Positions 8,803 to 16,930 of a DNA stretch of 35,696 nucleotides are shown here, piece after piece. The notes under the pieces are model-generated. The model ran no database searches and was not told the origin of the DNA. It saw only the letters and a list, made by a program, of their open reading frames with translations. The stretch lies in assembly GCA_024400495.1 (NCBI GenBank), contig JAKSMR010000025.1, positions 1 to 35,696 on the forward strand, in the 5' to 3' direction. Made by a program: the position numbers and the translations under genes. The stretch comes from Bacteroidales bacterium. Its GTDB lineage: Bacteria; Bacteroidota; Bacteroidia; Bacteroidales; P3. Positions within the stretch are counted from its first letter, which is position 1; the number at the start of each line of letters is the position of its first letter.

Positions 8803-8837
8803 GGTTAATGGAGAATCGAAAACGGGTGGTTGGTAGC

Positions 8838-8867
8838 CGAGCGACTGAAAAATGGGCGTGTCGCTCG
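8838..8867. repeat. Inverted repeat in the trxA-DUF58 gap
   Basis: CGAGCGAC (8838-8845) and GTCGCTCG (8860-8867) form an 8-bp perfect stem with a 14-base loop. There is no T tract in either direction, so it could be a processing or stability hairpin rather than a terminator. Confidence 0.4.
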
Positions 8868-8903
8868 TTACCGGCCAGAGATTTTCAATTGTCGATCAAG
8901 GGA

Positions 8904-9215
8904 TTAGAGCAGAGCAGAGAGTTTGTCGATGATGGTCTGCTTGGCAACGAGTCCAACGCTCTTGTCCTTCACTTCGCCGCCTTTGATGAAGAGGACGGTG
9001 GGGACGTTGCGAACGCGGAAACGGGCGGCCAGTTCGGTAGCCTCTTCGACGTCGGCTTTAGCAAAGATAGCTTTGCCAGCATATTCTTCAGCAACCTCGT
9101 CGATGATGGGAGCGAGGGCTTTGCAAGGACCACACCAGGTGGCACCTAAATCGAGAACAACGGGGAGTTCGTTAGCCAGAACTTCGGCGCTGTTGGTATC
9201 GTTAACTTCAATCAT
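8904..9215 (-). CDS. trxA: Thioredoxin
   Basis: 103 residues with the canonical active site WCGPC (27-31; redox Cys28 and Cys31), the conserved cis-Pro region RNVPTVLFIKGGE (about 66-78), and the normal length of a cytoplasmic thioredoxin. It reduces protein disulfides using electrons from thioredoxin reductase. The start at 9213-9215 (MIEVND) is chosen because the longer in-frame ATG at 9258-9260 lies inside the -7 promoter box and would not be transcribed. DUF58 follows on the same strand. Confidence 0.96.
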   Translation of the reverse strand: MIEVNDTNSAEVLANELPVVLDLGATWCGPCKALAPIIDEVAEEYAGKAIFAKADVEEATELAARFRVRNVPTVLFIKGGEVKDKSVGLVAKQTIIDKLSALL

Positions 9216-9257
9216 AATAGTGAGTTGTGATTTTGAGATTATACTTAGGATTTTTTG

Positions 9258-9289
9258 CAAAGATAGCGATAAGTTTTTACATGGCGCAA
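9258..9289 (-). promoter_or_regulatory. Bacteroidota-type promoter of trxA
   Basis: On the minus strand TTG (9287-9289), a 21-bp spacer and TATCTTTG (9258-9265). About 42 bp separate the -7 box from the trxA ATG. This fixes the short start. Confidence 0.8.
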
Positions 9290-9543
9290 AGGAATACGAT
9301 TGATTTTTTCAAACAGGTTGTTAATATCGTTCGTGGGGTTAGTGTTTATGCGACTTTTTGTGTTGATAAAAATAGGGGATGGGGAGTAGGACAAGGTATG
9401 GGGTGTGTTGCGGAGGAGCAATGTTGGCAAACGTCACCCGCAATGACGGTAGTCGTGAGGAGAGAATAGTTGTCTCGTGCTCCTCTGGAACGTTCCCTAT
9501 TTCCCAATATGTTGATATCTCGTTGATAATTTGGCGAGGGATG
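9290..9543. other. Intergenic region between trxA and the 9590 lipoprotein gene
   Basis: No gene supported. It holds GCAATGACGGT (9440-9450), an 11-base match to the end of the palindromic repeat at 35642-35652, and the perfect palindrome GGAACGTTCC (9487-9496). It may contain a decayed copy of that repeat. Confidence 0.4.
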
Positions 9544-9576
9544 TTGGCGGATTTTGTTGAAAAATGAGTATATTTG
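9544..9576 (+). promoter_or_regulatory. Bacteroidota-type promoter for the 9590 lipoprotein gene
   Basis: TTG (9544-9546), a 22-bp spacer, then TATATTTG (9569-9576). The predicted transcript start, near 9583, excludes the upstream ATG at 9554 as the initiation codon. Confidence 0.7.
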
Positions 9577-9589
9577 CAAAAATATATTA

Positions 9590-9952
9590 ATGATAATGCG
9601 TACGCGTAAACTAAAATATCTGTTTCTCTTTGTGGCTGTTACGCTGGCGTTGTGCTCTTCGTGCAAGCGTCAAAAAGTGCAGATTGTAGGTGACTGGGTG
9701 GTGCCGGCAAAAGATATGAGCCGCGCCGAAGGCTTCGGATTGGGGCAGGGTGGTATTGCGGCAACTATCAACAACAGCACGGTACAATATGCACGATGGT
9801 CGTTGAAGAAACGTCGTCTGGTGCTTGAGGGCATCCGCTTTGAAGAGGGGCATGTGAACCAGTTCAGCGACACGATGATGGTGAGGAAGCTCACCGAGAA
9901 GTCGCTGGTGCTGCAGCGCGACAGCGTGGTGATGAAGATGCGCCGCCTATAG
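9590..9952 (+). CDS. Small lipoprotein (lipocalin-like), unknown function
   Basis: 120 residues from the ATG at 9590; the ATG at 9596 (MRTRKLKYL) is equally possible. The N-terminus is a lipoprotein signal: basic residues, a hydrophobic stretch (LFLFVAVTLALC), then SSC as the likely lipidated Cys. The mature part begins VQIVGDWVVPAK, the 'GxW' start often seen in lipocalin-like lipoproteins of Bacteroidetes. It then has strand pairs ending in KSLVLQRDSVVMKMRRL. No ligand or role can be assigned. It lies 68 bp upstream of the GWxTD gene and may share its transcript. Confidence 0.75.
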   Translation: MIMRTRKLKYLFLFVAVTLALCSSCKRQKVQIVGDWVVPAKDMSRAEGFGLGQGGIAATINNSTVQYARWSLKKRRLVLEGIRFEEGHVNQFSDTMMVRKLTEKSLVLQRDSVVMKMRRL

Positions 9953-10020
9953 GAATTCATTTTTCCCCTTGCTTGCGCAATAATAAAGACCGATCTGCGT
10001 TAATGATAATATGTTAATTT

Positions 10021-11541
10021 ATGATTATGAAAAAGAACATCCTTATATTCCTCGTCCTGATGATGACGGCTCCTGTGGCTCTGGTAGCCAAGCAGCTCTC
10101 GGCCGTCTTCTCCTATTCAACCTTCGCTTTGGCAGGCGGCAGCCCCTATGTGGAGACCTACCTCTCGTTTGACGCATGGAACATGACCTTTGTGAAGACT
10201 GCTGCCGGCAAGTACCAGGCAACGGTGGAGATCACCCTCGTGGCCAAGCGGAGCGACTCGATAGTATATGCTAAGAAATATGAGCTGAACAGTCCCGCTA
10301 TCAACAGTCCGGAGGAGGATAGATTCAACTTTATCGACTTGCATCGTTTCGCCCTCGCCAACGGCATCTATGACTTGGAGATGGTGATCAAGGACAAGGC
10401 CTCGAACGAGCAGCCTGTGGTGATTAACGAGAAGATTGCCGTCCTTTATGACGCCACCACCCCGCGTCTCTCCTCGGTGCAGCCTATGGCAAGCATCCAG
10501 CGCACCATGAAAGAGAACGTGCTCTCGCGCAACGGCTACGACATGGAGCCTTATGTGAACGACTTCTATCCCGAACAGATGAAGACGCTCAGCTTCTATT
10601 ATGAGATCTATAACATCCAGAAGGAGGTGGGCCGCGATAAAGAGTTCCTCGCTGTGGCTTTCATCGAAGACGCTCAGTTCGGCAAACGCTTCGCACCTTC
10701 CTTCGCTACAAAGAAATATAAGAGCAGCGAGGTGGTCCCCGTATATGCCTCGCTCGACATCAGCGCCCTGCCTTCGGGCAACTATAACCTCGTGGTGGAG
10801 GTGCGCAACCGCCAGAACGAGATGGTGCTCTTCTCGAAGGTGCCTTTCTTCCGCTCGAACCCCTCGGTGGAAGACGACAACATCGACGTCAACATCGCTG
10901 GCACCTTTGCCGCTATGCTCAACGATGAGAATATGCTCAACTACTACATCGAAGCGCTCTATCCCATCTCCAGCGTGAGAGAGCAGCACTACGAGGAGCG
11001 TATCGTCAAAGAGCCGGGCAAGCTGGCCGAGAAGCAGTCGTTTTTCTACAACTTCTGGAAAGGACGCAACGCTCTCGACCCCGAGTCGGCTTGGAAGGAA
11101 TATAAGACCCGTCTGGATTATGTGGCTGTGAACTTCAGCTATCCCCGCACCCCCGGCTACCTTACCGACCGCGGCCGCGTATATCTGCAGTATGGACCTC
11201 CTGACTTCATCCGCGACGAGAAGAACTTCGTCTCCACCCGCTACCTGGGCTCGATGACCAACATGGAGCGTGAGCTTGTGGGCGAGAACAAGAACAACGC
11301 CTCCCTGGGACAGATCTTCTATCTGCCCTACCAGCTGTGGCGCTACAACCGTCTGCCTGGCGACGACCCCAACCGTGTGTTCCTCTTCTGGGATGAGCTG
11401 CGATCGGGATTCTACAAACTCCTCAACTCCAACGCCCGCGGCGAGGTGCGCGACCCCAAGTGGGAGCAGCGTCTGAGCCAACAGCAGCTTAATGAAGACC
11501 TCAAGGGCGAGGTGGGAGAGCAGTTTGACAGAGGCTATTGA
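10021..11541 (+). CDS. GWxTD domain-containing secreted protein
   Basis: 506 residues (504 if started at the ATG at 10027, which gives the more typical MKKN signal peptide). Signal sequence residues 1-24. The C-terminal region carries the hallmark of the GWxTD family: FWKGRNALDPESAWKEY, then PGYLTDRGRVYLQYGPPD (about residues 380-397). The domain occurs widely in Bacteroidetes and related phyla, and its molecular function is not known. In this copy the Trp of the eponymous motif is Tyr (GYLTD). The N-terminal half is strand-rich and without a recognised domain. It stands 57 bp before the acyltransferase gene, suggesting an envelope-related operon. Confidence 0.88.
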   Translation: MIMKKNILIFLVLMMTAPVALVAKQLSAVFSYSTFALAGGSPYVETYLSFDAWNMTFVKTAAGKYQATVEITLVAKRSDSIVYAKKYELNSPAINSPEEDRFNFIDLHRFALANGIYDLEMVIKDKASNEQPVVINEKIAVLYDATTPRLSSVQPMASIQRTMKENVLSRNGYDMEPYVNDFYPEQMKTLSFYYEIYNIQKEVGRDKEFLAVAFIEDAQFGKRFAPSFATKKYKSSEVVPVYASLDISALPSGNYNLVVEVRNRQNEMVLFSKVPFFRSNPSVEDDNIDVNIAGTFAAMLNDENMLNYYIEALYPISSVREQHYEERIVKEPGKLAEKQSFFYNFWKGRNALDPESAWKEYKTRLDYVAVNFSYPRTPGYLTDRGRVYLQYGPPDFIRDEKNFVSTRYLGSMTNMERELVGENKNNASLGQIFYLPYQLWRYNRLPGDDPNRVFLFWDELRSGFYKLLNSNARGEVRDPKWEQRLSQQQLNEDLKGEVGEQFDRGY

Positions 11542-11598
11542 TCAGACCCTTCCTGAAAAAATAAACGAAAACCGACCTATACTAACCGATCGACTGCA

Positions 11599-12486
11599 AT
11601 GAACTGGATTCTCTTCTACTGTGTGCTGATGCCTATAGCATGGCTGCCGTTGTGGGTGCTGTACCGCCTGTCGGACCTGGCCTACCTGGTGGTCTATCAT
11701 GTGGCACGCTACCGCAGGAAGGTGACGCGCACCAACCTGGAGAAATCCTTCCCCGAGAAGAGCACCAGAGAGATAGCTGTCATCGAGAAACGCTACTACC
11801 GTCACCTCTGCGACCTCCTCGTGGAGGCGCTCTATGGCCTGCGCGCCACCCCCATGCAGGTGCTCAAGCACTACAAGGTGGTGAACCGCGAGGTGATAAA
11901 CAAATATTATGAGAAGGGGCAGAGCGTCATCCTTATGTCGTCGCACTACAACAATTGGGAGTATATGGTGCTCTCCATCAACTTCCAGCTGCGCCATCAT
12001 GGCATAGGGGTCGGGAAGCCGTTGAGCAACAAGAGCTTCGGACGTTACCTCACCAAGAAGCGCACACGTTATGGCGACGAGATCGTCGATCAGACCAATG
12101 TGCGTCAGGTGATGGCTTTCTATGATCTCCACAAAGTGCCCTGCGCCTATATGATGCTCTCTGACCAGAGCCCCAGCAACCCACGCAAGTGCTTCTGGGT
12201 GGAGTTCCTCAACCAGGATACCGGCTTCCTCTATGGTGGCGAGCATTTTGCCCGCAAGTACAACTACCCCGTGCTTTACTACGAGGTGAAGAAGGTGAAG
12301 AGAGGATACTACGAGATAACGATCGAAGAGCTCTGCGAGAACCCGATGCAGATACCCGAAGGCGGCATCACGCTGAGCTACACCATGAAGCTGGAGGACC
12401 TCATCCGCCGCCAGCCCGAATACTGGCTGTGGACGCACCGCCGCTGGAAGAAGAAACGTCCCGAAGAACTAACACACAACGACTGA
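11599..12486 (+). CDS. LpxL/HtrB-like lipid A acyltransferase
   Basis: 295 residues, the usual size of the lysophospholipid/lipid A biosynthesis acyltransferase family, which transfers a secondary acyl chain to lipid A at the inner face of the cytoplasmic membrane. Evidence: N-terminal membrane anchor (about residues 3-33), a basic RRKVTRTNLEKSFPEKS segment (conserved NLxxxFP), the catalytic HX4E motif (His116, Glu121 in SSHYNNWE), a later DQSPSNPRK segment, and the C-terminal YWLWTHRRWKKK signature. The stop is 9 bp from the start of the glycosyltransferase gene, so the two are almost certainly cotranscribed. Substrate specificity (lipid A or another glycolipid) cannot be read. Confidence 0.93.
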   Translation: MNWILFYCVLMPIAWLPLWVLYRLSDLAYLVVYHVARYRRKVTRTNLEKSFPEKSTREIAVIEKRYYRHLCDLLVEALYGLRATPMQVLKHYKVVNREVINKYYEKGQSVILMSSHYNNWEYMVLSINFQLRHHGIGVGKPLSNKSFGRYLTKKRTRYGDEIVDQTNVRQVMAFYDLHKVPCAYMMLSDQSPSNPRKCFWVEFLNQDTGFLYGGEHFARKYNYPVLYYEVKKVKRGYYEITIEELCENPMQIPEGGITLSYTMKLEDLIRRQPEYWLWTHRRWKKKRPEELTHND

Positions 12487-12495
12487 CACCATCCT

Positions 12496-13506
12496 ATGAA
12501 AACTGCTGTCATCATACTCAACTGGAACGGAAGGAAGATGCTTGAGAAGTTTCTCCCTTCTGTTTCTGCACATACCTGCACGGGAGACAACGAGCTGATC
12601 ATCGCCGACAACGGTTCTACCGACGACTCGCTAGCGTTCCTCGCAGAGAACTATCCCGAGCTTCGTGTCATAGCCATGGACAAGAACTATGGCTTTGCCG
12701 AAGGCTACAACAAGGCTATAGCCCAGGTGGATGCCGACTACTATGTGCTGCTGAACGACGATGTGGAGGTGGGGGAGAACTGGATCGCCCCCGTGGTGGC
12801 ACAGATGGAGAAGGACCCCGCTATCGCCATAGCGCAGCCCAAGCTGCTGATGTATGACCAACGTGACACTTTTGAATATGCCGGCGGAGCAGGCGGGTTC
12901 ATCGACCGCTACGGCTATCCCTTCTGTCGTGGTCGCCTCTTCTCGACGTTGGAGAAGGACAATGGGCAGTATGACGATGCCTGTGAGATCTTCTGGGCCT
13001 CGGGGGCAGCGATGTTTGTCAAGGCTGCAGTATGGAAAGAGCTAGGCGGTTTGGATGGCGAATTCTTCGCACACATGGAGGAGATAGACTTCTGCTGGCG
13101 CGCTAAGAACCAAGGCTACAAGGTGGTCTATTGTCCACAGTCAACCGTGTACCACGTGGGTGGCGGCACCTTGCCTAAGTCCTCGCCCCGCAAGACCTAT
13201 CTTAACTTCCGCAACAATATGGCGCTGTTATATAAAAACCTCCCCATCGAGCGTAGGGGTGGGGTGATGCGTCTGCGCTACCTGCTTGACATCGTGGCCT
13301 CGGTGAAATTCCTCCTCGGAGGCAACGCCCAAGAGATGAAGGCTGTCTTCCAAGCCCATAAAGACTTCAGGAAGTGGAAACCGGCCCTTAAGGAGCGTCG
13401 TTCCAGACTCAACCCCCACGAGGTGAGCTGCATCTATCAGGGCAACCTGCTGGTAGACTACTACTTTTGTGGCAAGAAGACTTTTGATAGACTAAAACTG
13501 CAATAA
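12496..13506 (+). CDS. Family 2 glycosyltransferase
   Basis: 336 residues with the GT-A fold pattern of family 2. N-terminal VIILNWNGRKMLEKFLPS, nucleotide-binding DNGSTDDS (38-45), the metal-binding NDD triad (87-89, in place of DxD), and the acceptor/catalytic region HMEEIDFCWR (about 194-203). The layout resembles rhamnosyltransferases of the WbbL type that build O-antigen or other surface glycans. No transmembrane segments are evident, so it probably acts at the cytoplasmic membrane face. It follows the acyltransferase by 9 bp, which supports a joint role in lipopolysaccharide or glycolipid synthesis. Sugar donor and acceptor are unknown. Confidence 0.93.
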   Translation: MKTAVIILNWNGRKMLEKFLPSVSAHTCTGDNELIIADNGSTDDSLAFLAENYPELRVIAMDKNYGFAEGYNKAIAQVDADYYVLLNDDVEVGENWIAPVVAQMEKDPAIAIAQPKLLMYDQRDTFEYAGGAGGFIDRYGYPFCRGRLFSTLEKDNGQYDDACEIFWASGAAMFVKAAVWKELGGLDGEFFAHMEEIDFCWRAKNQGYKVVYCPQSTVYHVGGGTLPKSSPRKTYLNFRNNMALLYKNLPIERRGGVMRLRYLLDIVASVKFLLGGNAQEMKAVFQAHKDFRKWKPALKERRSRLNPHEVSCIYQGNLLVDYYFCGKKTFDRLKLQ

Positions 13507-13585
13507 ACCGTGCTCGCAACCCGACCCTAAAGAAGAAATACTATTACATCAAACCTGATAATAATCAAAAAAAACACAATAACTA

Positions 13586-15124
13586 ATGAATCGTAAAGTA
13601 AGAGTAAGATTTGCCCCCAGTCCCACAGGCCCTCTGCACATCGGAGGTGTACGTACAGCATTGTATAACTACCTCTTCGCCAAACAGAACGGTGGTGACA
13701 TGATTCTCCGTATCGAGGATACCGACCAGACCCGTTTCGTTCCGGGCGCCGAGGCTTACATCATCGAAGCCCTCACCTGGCTCGGTATCAAGTTCGACGA
13801 GGGTGTGCACATTGGTGGTAACTATGGTCCCTATCGCCAGAGCGACCGCAAGCCCATGTACAAGCAGTATGCCGATCAGCTCATCCGCGACGGATGGGCA
13901 TACTATGCCTTCGACAAGCCCGAGGCTCTTGAAGCCAAACGTAAAGAATATGAGGCTCAGAAGAAGACCTTCCAGTATGACTGCACCACTCGTAGCCAGA
14001 TGGAGAACTCCCTTAGCCTCGACGCAGCCGAAGTGCAGCGCCGTATCGACGCCGGCGAGCCTTATGTGGTCCGTTTCAAATTCCCCGACAATATCGACAT
14101 CACCGTCCATGATCTCATCCGTGGCGATGTGACCATGAACTCTAACCTCCTCGACGACAAGGTGCTCTTCAAGAGCGACGGTATGCCTACCTACCACCTG
14201 GCTAATATCGTTGACGACCACACGATGGAGGTCTCTCACGTAATCCGTGGCGAAGAGTGGCTCCCTTCCGCTCCTCTGCATGTGATGCTCTATAAAGCTT
14301 TCGGTTGGGAAGAGACTATGCCTCAGTTTGCCCACCTTCCTCTGCTCCTCAAGCCCGAGGGTAACGGCAAGCTCAGCAAGCGTGATGGCGACCGCCTCGG
14401 TTTCCCCGTATTCCCTCTCGACTGGCACGACCCCAAGAGCGGTGAACTCAGTAGCGGCTACCGCGAGCGTGGATACTTTCCTGAGGCTGTGGTGAACATC
14501 CTGGCTCTCCTTGGCTGGAACCCCGGCACAGAGCAGGAGATCCTCTCTATGGATGACCTCATCAAGCTTTTCTCTGTGGAGCATATCTCCAAGAGCGGCG
14601 CCAAGTTCAATGTGGAGAAAGCCAAATGGTTCAACCACGAATATATGCAGATGCAGAGCGACGAGACCGTAGCCGGACTCTTTGAACCTATCCTCAAGGA
14701 AAAGGGCATCGATGCCGATCACGACTATGTGGTGAAGGTTTGCGGTATGATGAAAGAACGCATCGGCTTCATTAGCGAGATGTGGGACCAGACTTCTTAC
14801 TTCTTTACCGCACCCACCGAGTATGCTCCAGCAGCTGTGAAGAAACGTTGGAAACCCGGTATGACTACCCATATCGCCAAGATTATCGAGGTGCTTGAAA
14901 CTATGCCTTTCGAATATGAGGCTCTCCACAAGGCTATCCTCGATGACTATATCGTTGCCAACCAGTTCAACATGGGACAGATCATGAACTCCTTCCGTCT
15001 CGCTGTAGTGGGAGACACCAAAGGTCCTGATATGCTTACTCTCGTGATGGTCATCGGCAAGGAAGAGACCATAGCTCGTCTCCGTCGCGCAGTAGAGGTG
15101 ATCGGCGAACCCGTAGAGGAGTAG
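13586..15124 (+). CDS. gltX: Glutamyl-tRNA synthetase
   Basis: 512 residues, a class I aminoacyl-tRNA synthetase that charges tRNA-Glu. Motifs: [13 protein letters not shown] (9-21), the HIGH signature in its usual GluRS form, then RIEDTDQTR (42-50), and the KMSKS-type loop KLSKR (262-266). The C-terminal anticodon-binding domain follows. The sequence FAPSPTG-x-LHIG-GxRTALYN separates GluRS from GlnRS. The gene starts 79 bp after the glycosyltransferase stop; a clear promoter was not found, so it may be read from upstream or from its own weak promoter. Confidence 0.98.
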   Translation: MNRKVRVRFAPSPTGPLHIGGVRTALYNYLFAKQNGGDMILRIEDTDQTRFVPGAEAYIIEALTWLGIKFDEGVHIGGNYGPYRQSDRKPMYKQYADQLIRDGWAYYAFDKPEALEAKRKEYEAQKKTFQYDCTTRSQMENSLSLDAAEVQRRIDAGEPYVVRFKFPDNIDITVHDLIRGDVTMNSNLLDDKVLFKSDGMPTYHLANIVDDHTMEVSHVIRGEEWLPSAPLHVMLYKAFGWEETMPQFAHLPLLLKPEGNGKLSKRDGDRLGFPVFPLDWHDPKSGELSSGYRERGYFPEAVVNILALLGWNPGTEQEILSMDDLIKLFSVEHISKSGAKFNVEKAKWFNHEYMQMQSDETVAGLFEPILKEKGIDADHDYVVKVCGMMKERIGFISEMWDQTSYFFTAPTEYAPAAVKKRWKPGMTTHIAKIIEVLETMPFEYEALHKAILDDYIVANQFNMGQIMNSFRLAVVGDTKGPDMLTLVMVIGKEETIARLRRAVEVIGEPVEE

Positions 15125-15291
15125 AAATAGCAAAGGGGTACGGGAGACGATATCCTCGAAAGAGGTTATCAGAGGTCTTCGTCCCCATGCTTCCCTAGAT
15201 TCTACACTTTGTAAGTCGCGCATATATGGAAATCAGAACCAAAGACTTTTTGGAAAAACAAATTGATGTTAAAACAATAAATATTGAAATA

Positions 15292-16005
15292 ATGGAAGAC
15301 TCGAATCACACTATTCCTGCTACCGAGCAGCCTGTGGAGCAGCCCACTTTCGAGGTGGCTAAAGAAACTCCCGCCTGCGAGAAAAAGAAATGCAACTGCC
15401 AGAAATGTACCAATATCCTCGTTTGGGTACTACTCGTAGCTGTTGTTGCTCTCTTTGTCCTTTTCTTTACTTCCAACAAAGGTGGTAAAGTCAACCCCAA
15501 CGCCACTCCCGCCATCGCTGCCGAAGGAGGACTGAAGATCGCTTATGTCGATACCGATACCCTTATGGCCAAATATCAGTATGCTCTCGATCTCAACGAA
15601 GAGCTTCTGGAGTTCCGCAACCAGCAGGAGGCTAGCTACAAACGTCAGATGACTCAGTTCCAGAACGACTACAACAAATATATGCAGGACGGTCCTAACA
15701 TGACACTCTCCCAGCAGCAGAGCAAAGAGGCCGAACTCAAGAGCCGTATGGAGAAACTTCAGGGTCTCGAAGGCGAGCTCGCACTCAAGATCCAGCAGAG
15801 AACGCTTGAAGAGAGCGAGAAGATGACTCGTGCCGTTTACGCCTTCATCCGTGAGTATAACGCTGCCAACCAGCAGTTCGACCTTATCCTCGCTAAATCC
15901 TTCACCAGCACCCCTGTGCTCTATGGTAACGAAGGTATGGATATCACCAACGAGATCGTTGAAGGTCTCAACGAGGAGTATAAATCCGTTAAGGGCAAGA
16001 AATAA
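15292..16005 (+). CDS. Membrane-anchored OmpH/Skp-family protein with Cys-rich N-terminus
   Basis: 237 residues from ATG 15292; an in-frame ATG at 15226 would add 22 residues but lacks a membrane or signal logic. The N-terminal ~40 residues contain four Cys in a CX4CXCX2C pattern (Cys29, 34, 36, 39). A single transmembrane helix follows (about 42-60). Then comes the OmpH/Skp-like region: KIAYVDTDTLMAKYQYALDLNEELLEFRNQQEA, a long coiled coil of about 100 residues, and a short strand-rich end (FDLILAKSFTSTPVLYGNEGMDIT). Skp/OmpH are periplasmic chaperones for outer-membrane proteins. Soluble Skp has a cleaved signal, so anchoring plus a cytoplasmic Cys cluster is unusual. It lies 167 bp after gltX and ends at a strong bidirectional terminator. 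Confidence 0.88.
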   Translation: MEDSNHTIPATEQPVEQPTFEVAKETPACEKKKCNCQKCTNILVWVLLVAVVALFVLFFTSNKGGKVNPNATPAIAAEGGLKIAYVDTDTLMAKYQYALDLNEELLEFRNQQEASYKRQMTQFQNDYNKYMQDGPNMTLSQQQSKEAELKSRMEKLQGLEGELALKIQQRTLEESEKMTRAVYAFIREYNAANQQFDLILAKSFTSTPVLYGNEGMDITNEIVEGLNEEYKSVKGKK

Positions 16006-16023
16006 AGAAGCCCTCGTAACTAA

Positions 16024-16097
16024 AGGCAACCTCAAATAGACTAAAACGGTTGCCTAAAACTAAAAGCACGAAACCGTAAGGTTCCGTGCTTTTTTTT
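16024..16097. terminator. Bidirectional terminator with two hairpins
   Basis: First hairpin: AGGCAACC (16024-16031) with GGTTGCCT (16048-16055). Second, stronger hairpin: AAAGCACGAAACC (16063-16075) with GGTTCCGTGCTTT (16080-16092), one mismatch and a GTAA loop, followed by T to 16097. A-rich DNA on the other side gives a T run for the minus strand. It separates the converging OmpH-like and PorT-like genes. Confidence 0.85.
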
Positions 16098-16116
16098 ATT
16101 TCTTGTCTTTTTCCGT

Positions 16117-16839
16117 TTAGTTGGCGATGGGGAGTTGGTATCCAACGGCCAGAACGAAGGCCTGGTTGGTGCCTCCGAAGGCGTTGCGCTTTCTTCCTGA
16201 GGTGTTGAGTCTGAAGAGGTCCTCCTCGTAACGGATGGGGACGAAGCCATGGTCGATGATAAGATCGAGAGTGAAGTTCCCGTGGCGGTAACCGATGCCA
16301 ACCTGGGCGCCAATGTCAAACATGCGGGCATTGTCGGAACGGAAGGCTCTGTAGTTCTTGGTGTCGGTGAACTCGCTATCGTGGTTCACATCTGAGCTGG
16401 AGTAGCCGAGTGTTACCTGGCGGTTTTTGTAGGTGCCGATAAGACCGATATTCGCGATAGGTCCGATGGAGACGTTAATCATGTGGCGTGCCGATTGTAT
16501 GGGAAGCTCAAATTCATAGCACAAAGTGATGGGGATCTGTGCATACCATAAATCAAATTTGCCCTCGCGGAAAGAGTTCATACGATCTAACTCCAATTCA
16601 AAGTAACTGCCTCGACGCGATACGTTAAAAGCTCCTTGCAGGTATAGTCCGCTATTGTTTCCTATCGAGAGATTCGTGTAGGCGCCAATATTATAGGCTA
16701 CAATGGGTTTTGAGGTGAGCAGCTCGTCGGCGAGATAACTCACGCCACTTCCCAGACGAACGCCCCAATTGGCGAACTGAGCTTGGGCGCTAGCGCCTAT
16801 GCTAAGAAGGAGAGTGAGGGTTATTATTAACTTCTTCAT
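16117..16839 (-). CDS. PorT-like outer-membrane beta-barrel protein
   Basis: 240 residues with a signal peptide (about 1-20, ending GASAQAQ) and the strand pattern of the small outer-membrane beta-barrel family common in Bacteroidetes. Visible segments are WGVRLGSGVSYL, GLYLQGAFNVSRRGSYFEL, WYAQIPITLCYEF (the conserved 'L.IPl.l.y.f' segment), INVSIGPIANIGLIG, and MFDIGAQVGIGYRHGNFTLDLIIDHGFVPI. The conserved order 'YLQ.P..l.y....G.GP....' is typical of PorT and related barrels. The specific role is unknown. It has its own promoter, whose -33 element lies in the end of the upstream S9 peptidase gene. Confidence 0.82.
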   Translation of the reverse strand: MKKLIITLTLLLSIGASAQAQFANWGVRLGSGVSYLADELLTSKPIVAYNIGAYTNLSIGNNSGLYLQGAFNVSRRGSYFELELDRMNSFREGKFDLWYAQIPITLCYEFELPIQSARHMINVSIGPIANIGLIGTYKNRQVTLGYSSSDVNHDSEFTDTKNYRAFRSDNARMFDIGAQVGIGYRHGNFTLDLIIDHGFVPIRYEEDLFRLNTSGRKRNAFGGTNQAFVLAVGYQLPIAN

Positions 16840-16898
16840 GTGTTTACTTTGTTGAGTGACAGTGGCTTTGTCGCCTATGCGATGTTGATAGGAACATG

Positions 16899-16930
16899 CA
16901 AAGGTAATATTTTTTTTCGAATTATTACAA
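16899..16930 (-). promoter_or_regulatory. Promoter of the PorT-like gene
   Basis: On the minus strand TTG (16928-16930), a 21-bp spacer, TACCTTTG (16899-16906), matching TAnnTTTG. The -33 part overlaps the last codons of the S9 peptidase gene. Confidence 0.7.

Noticed and set aside
9216-9260. 15-residue N-terminal extension of thioredoxin
   Set aside because: The ATG at 9258-9260 is inside the -7 promoter box, and the family start matches 9215.
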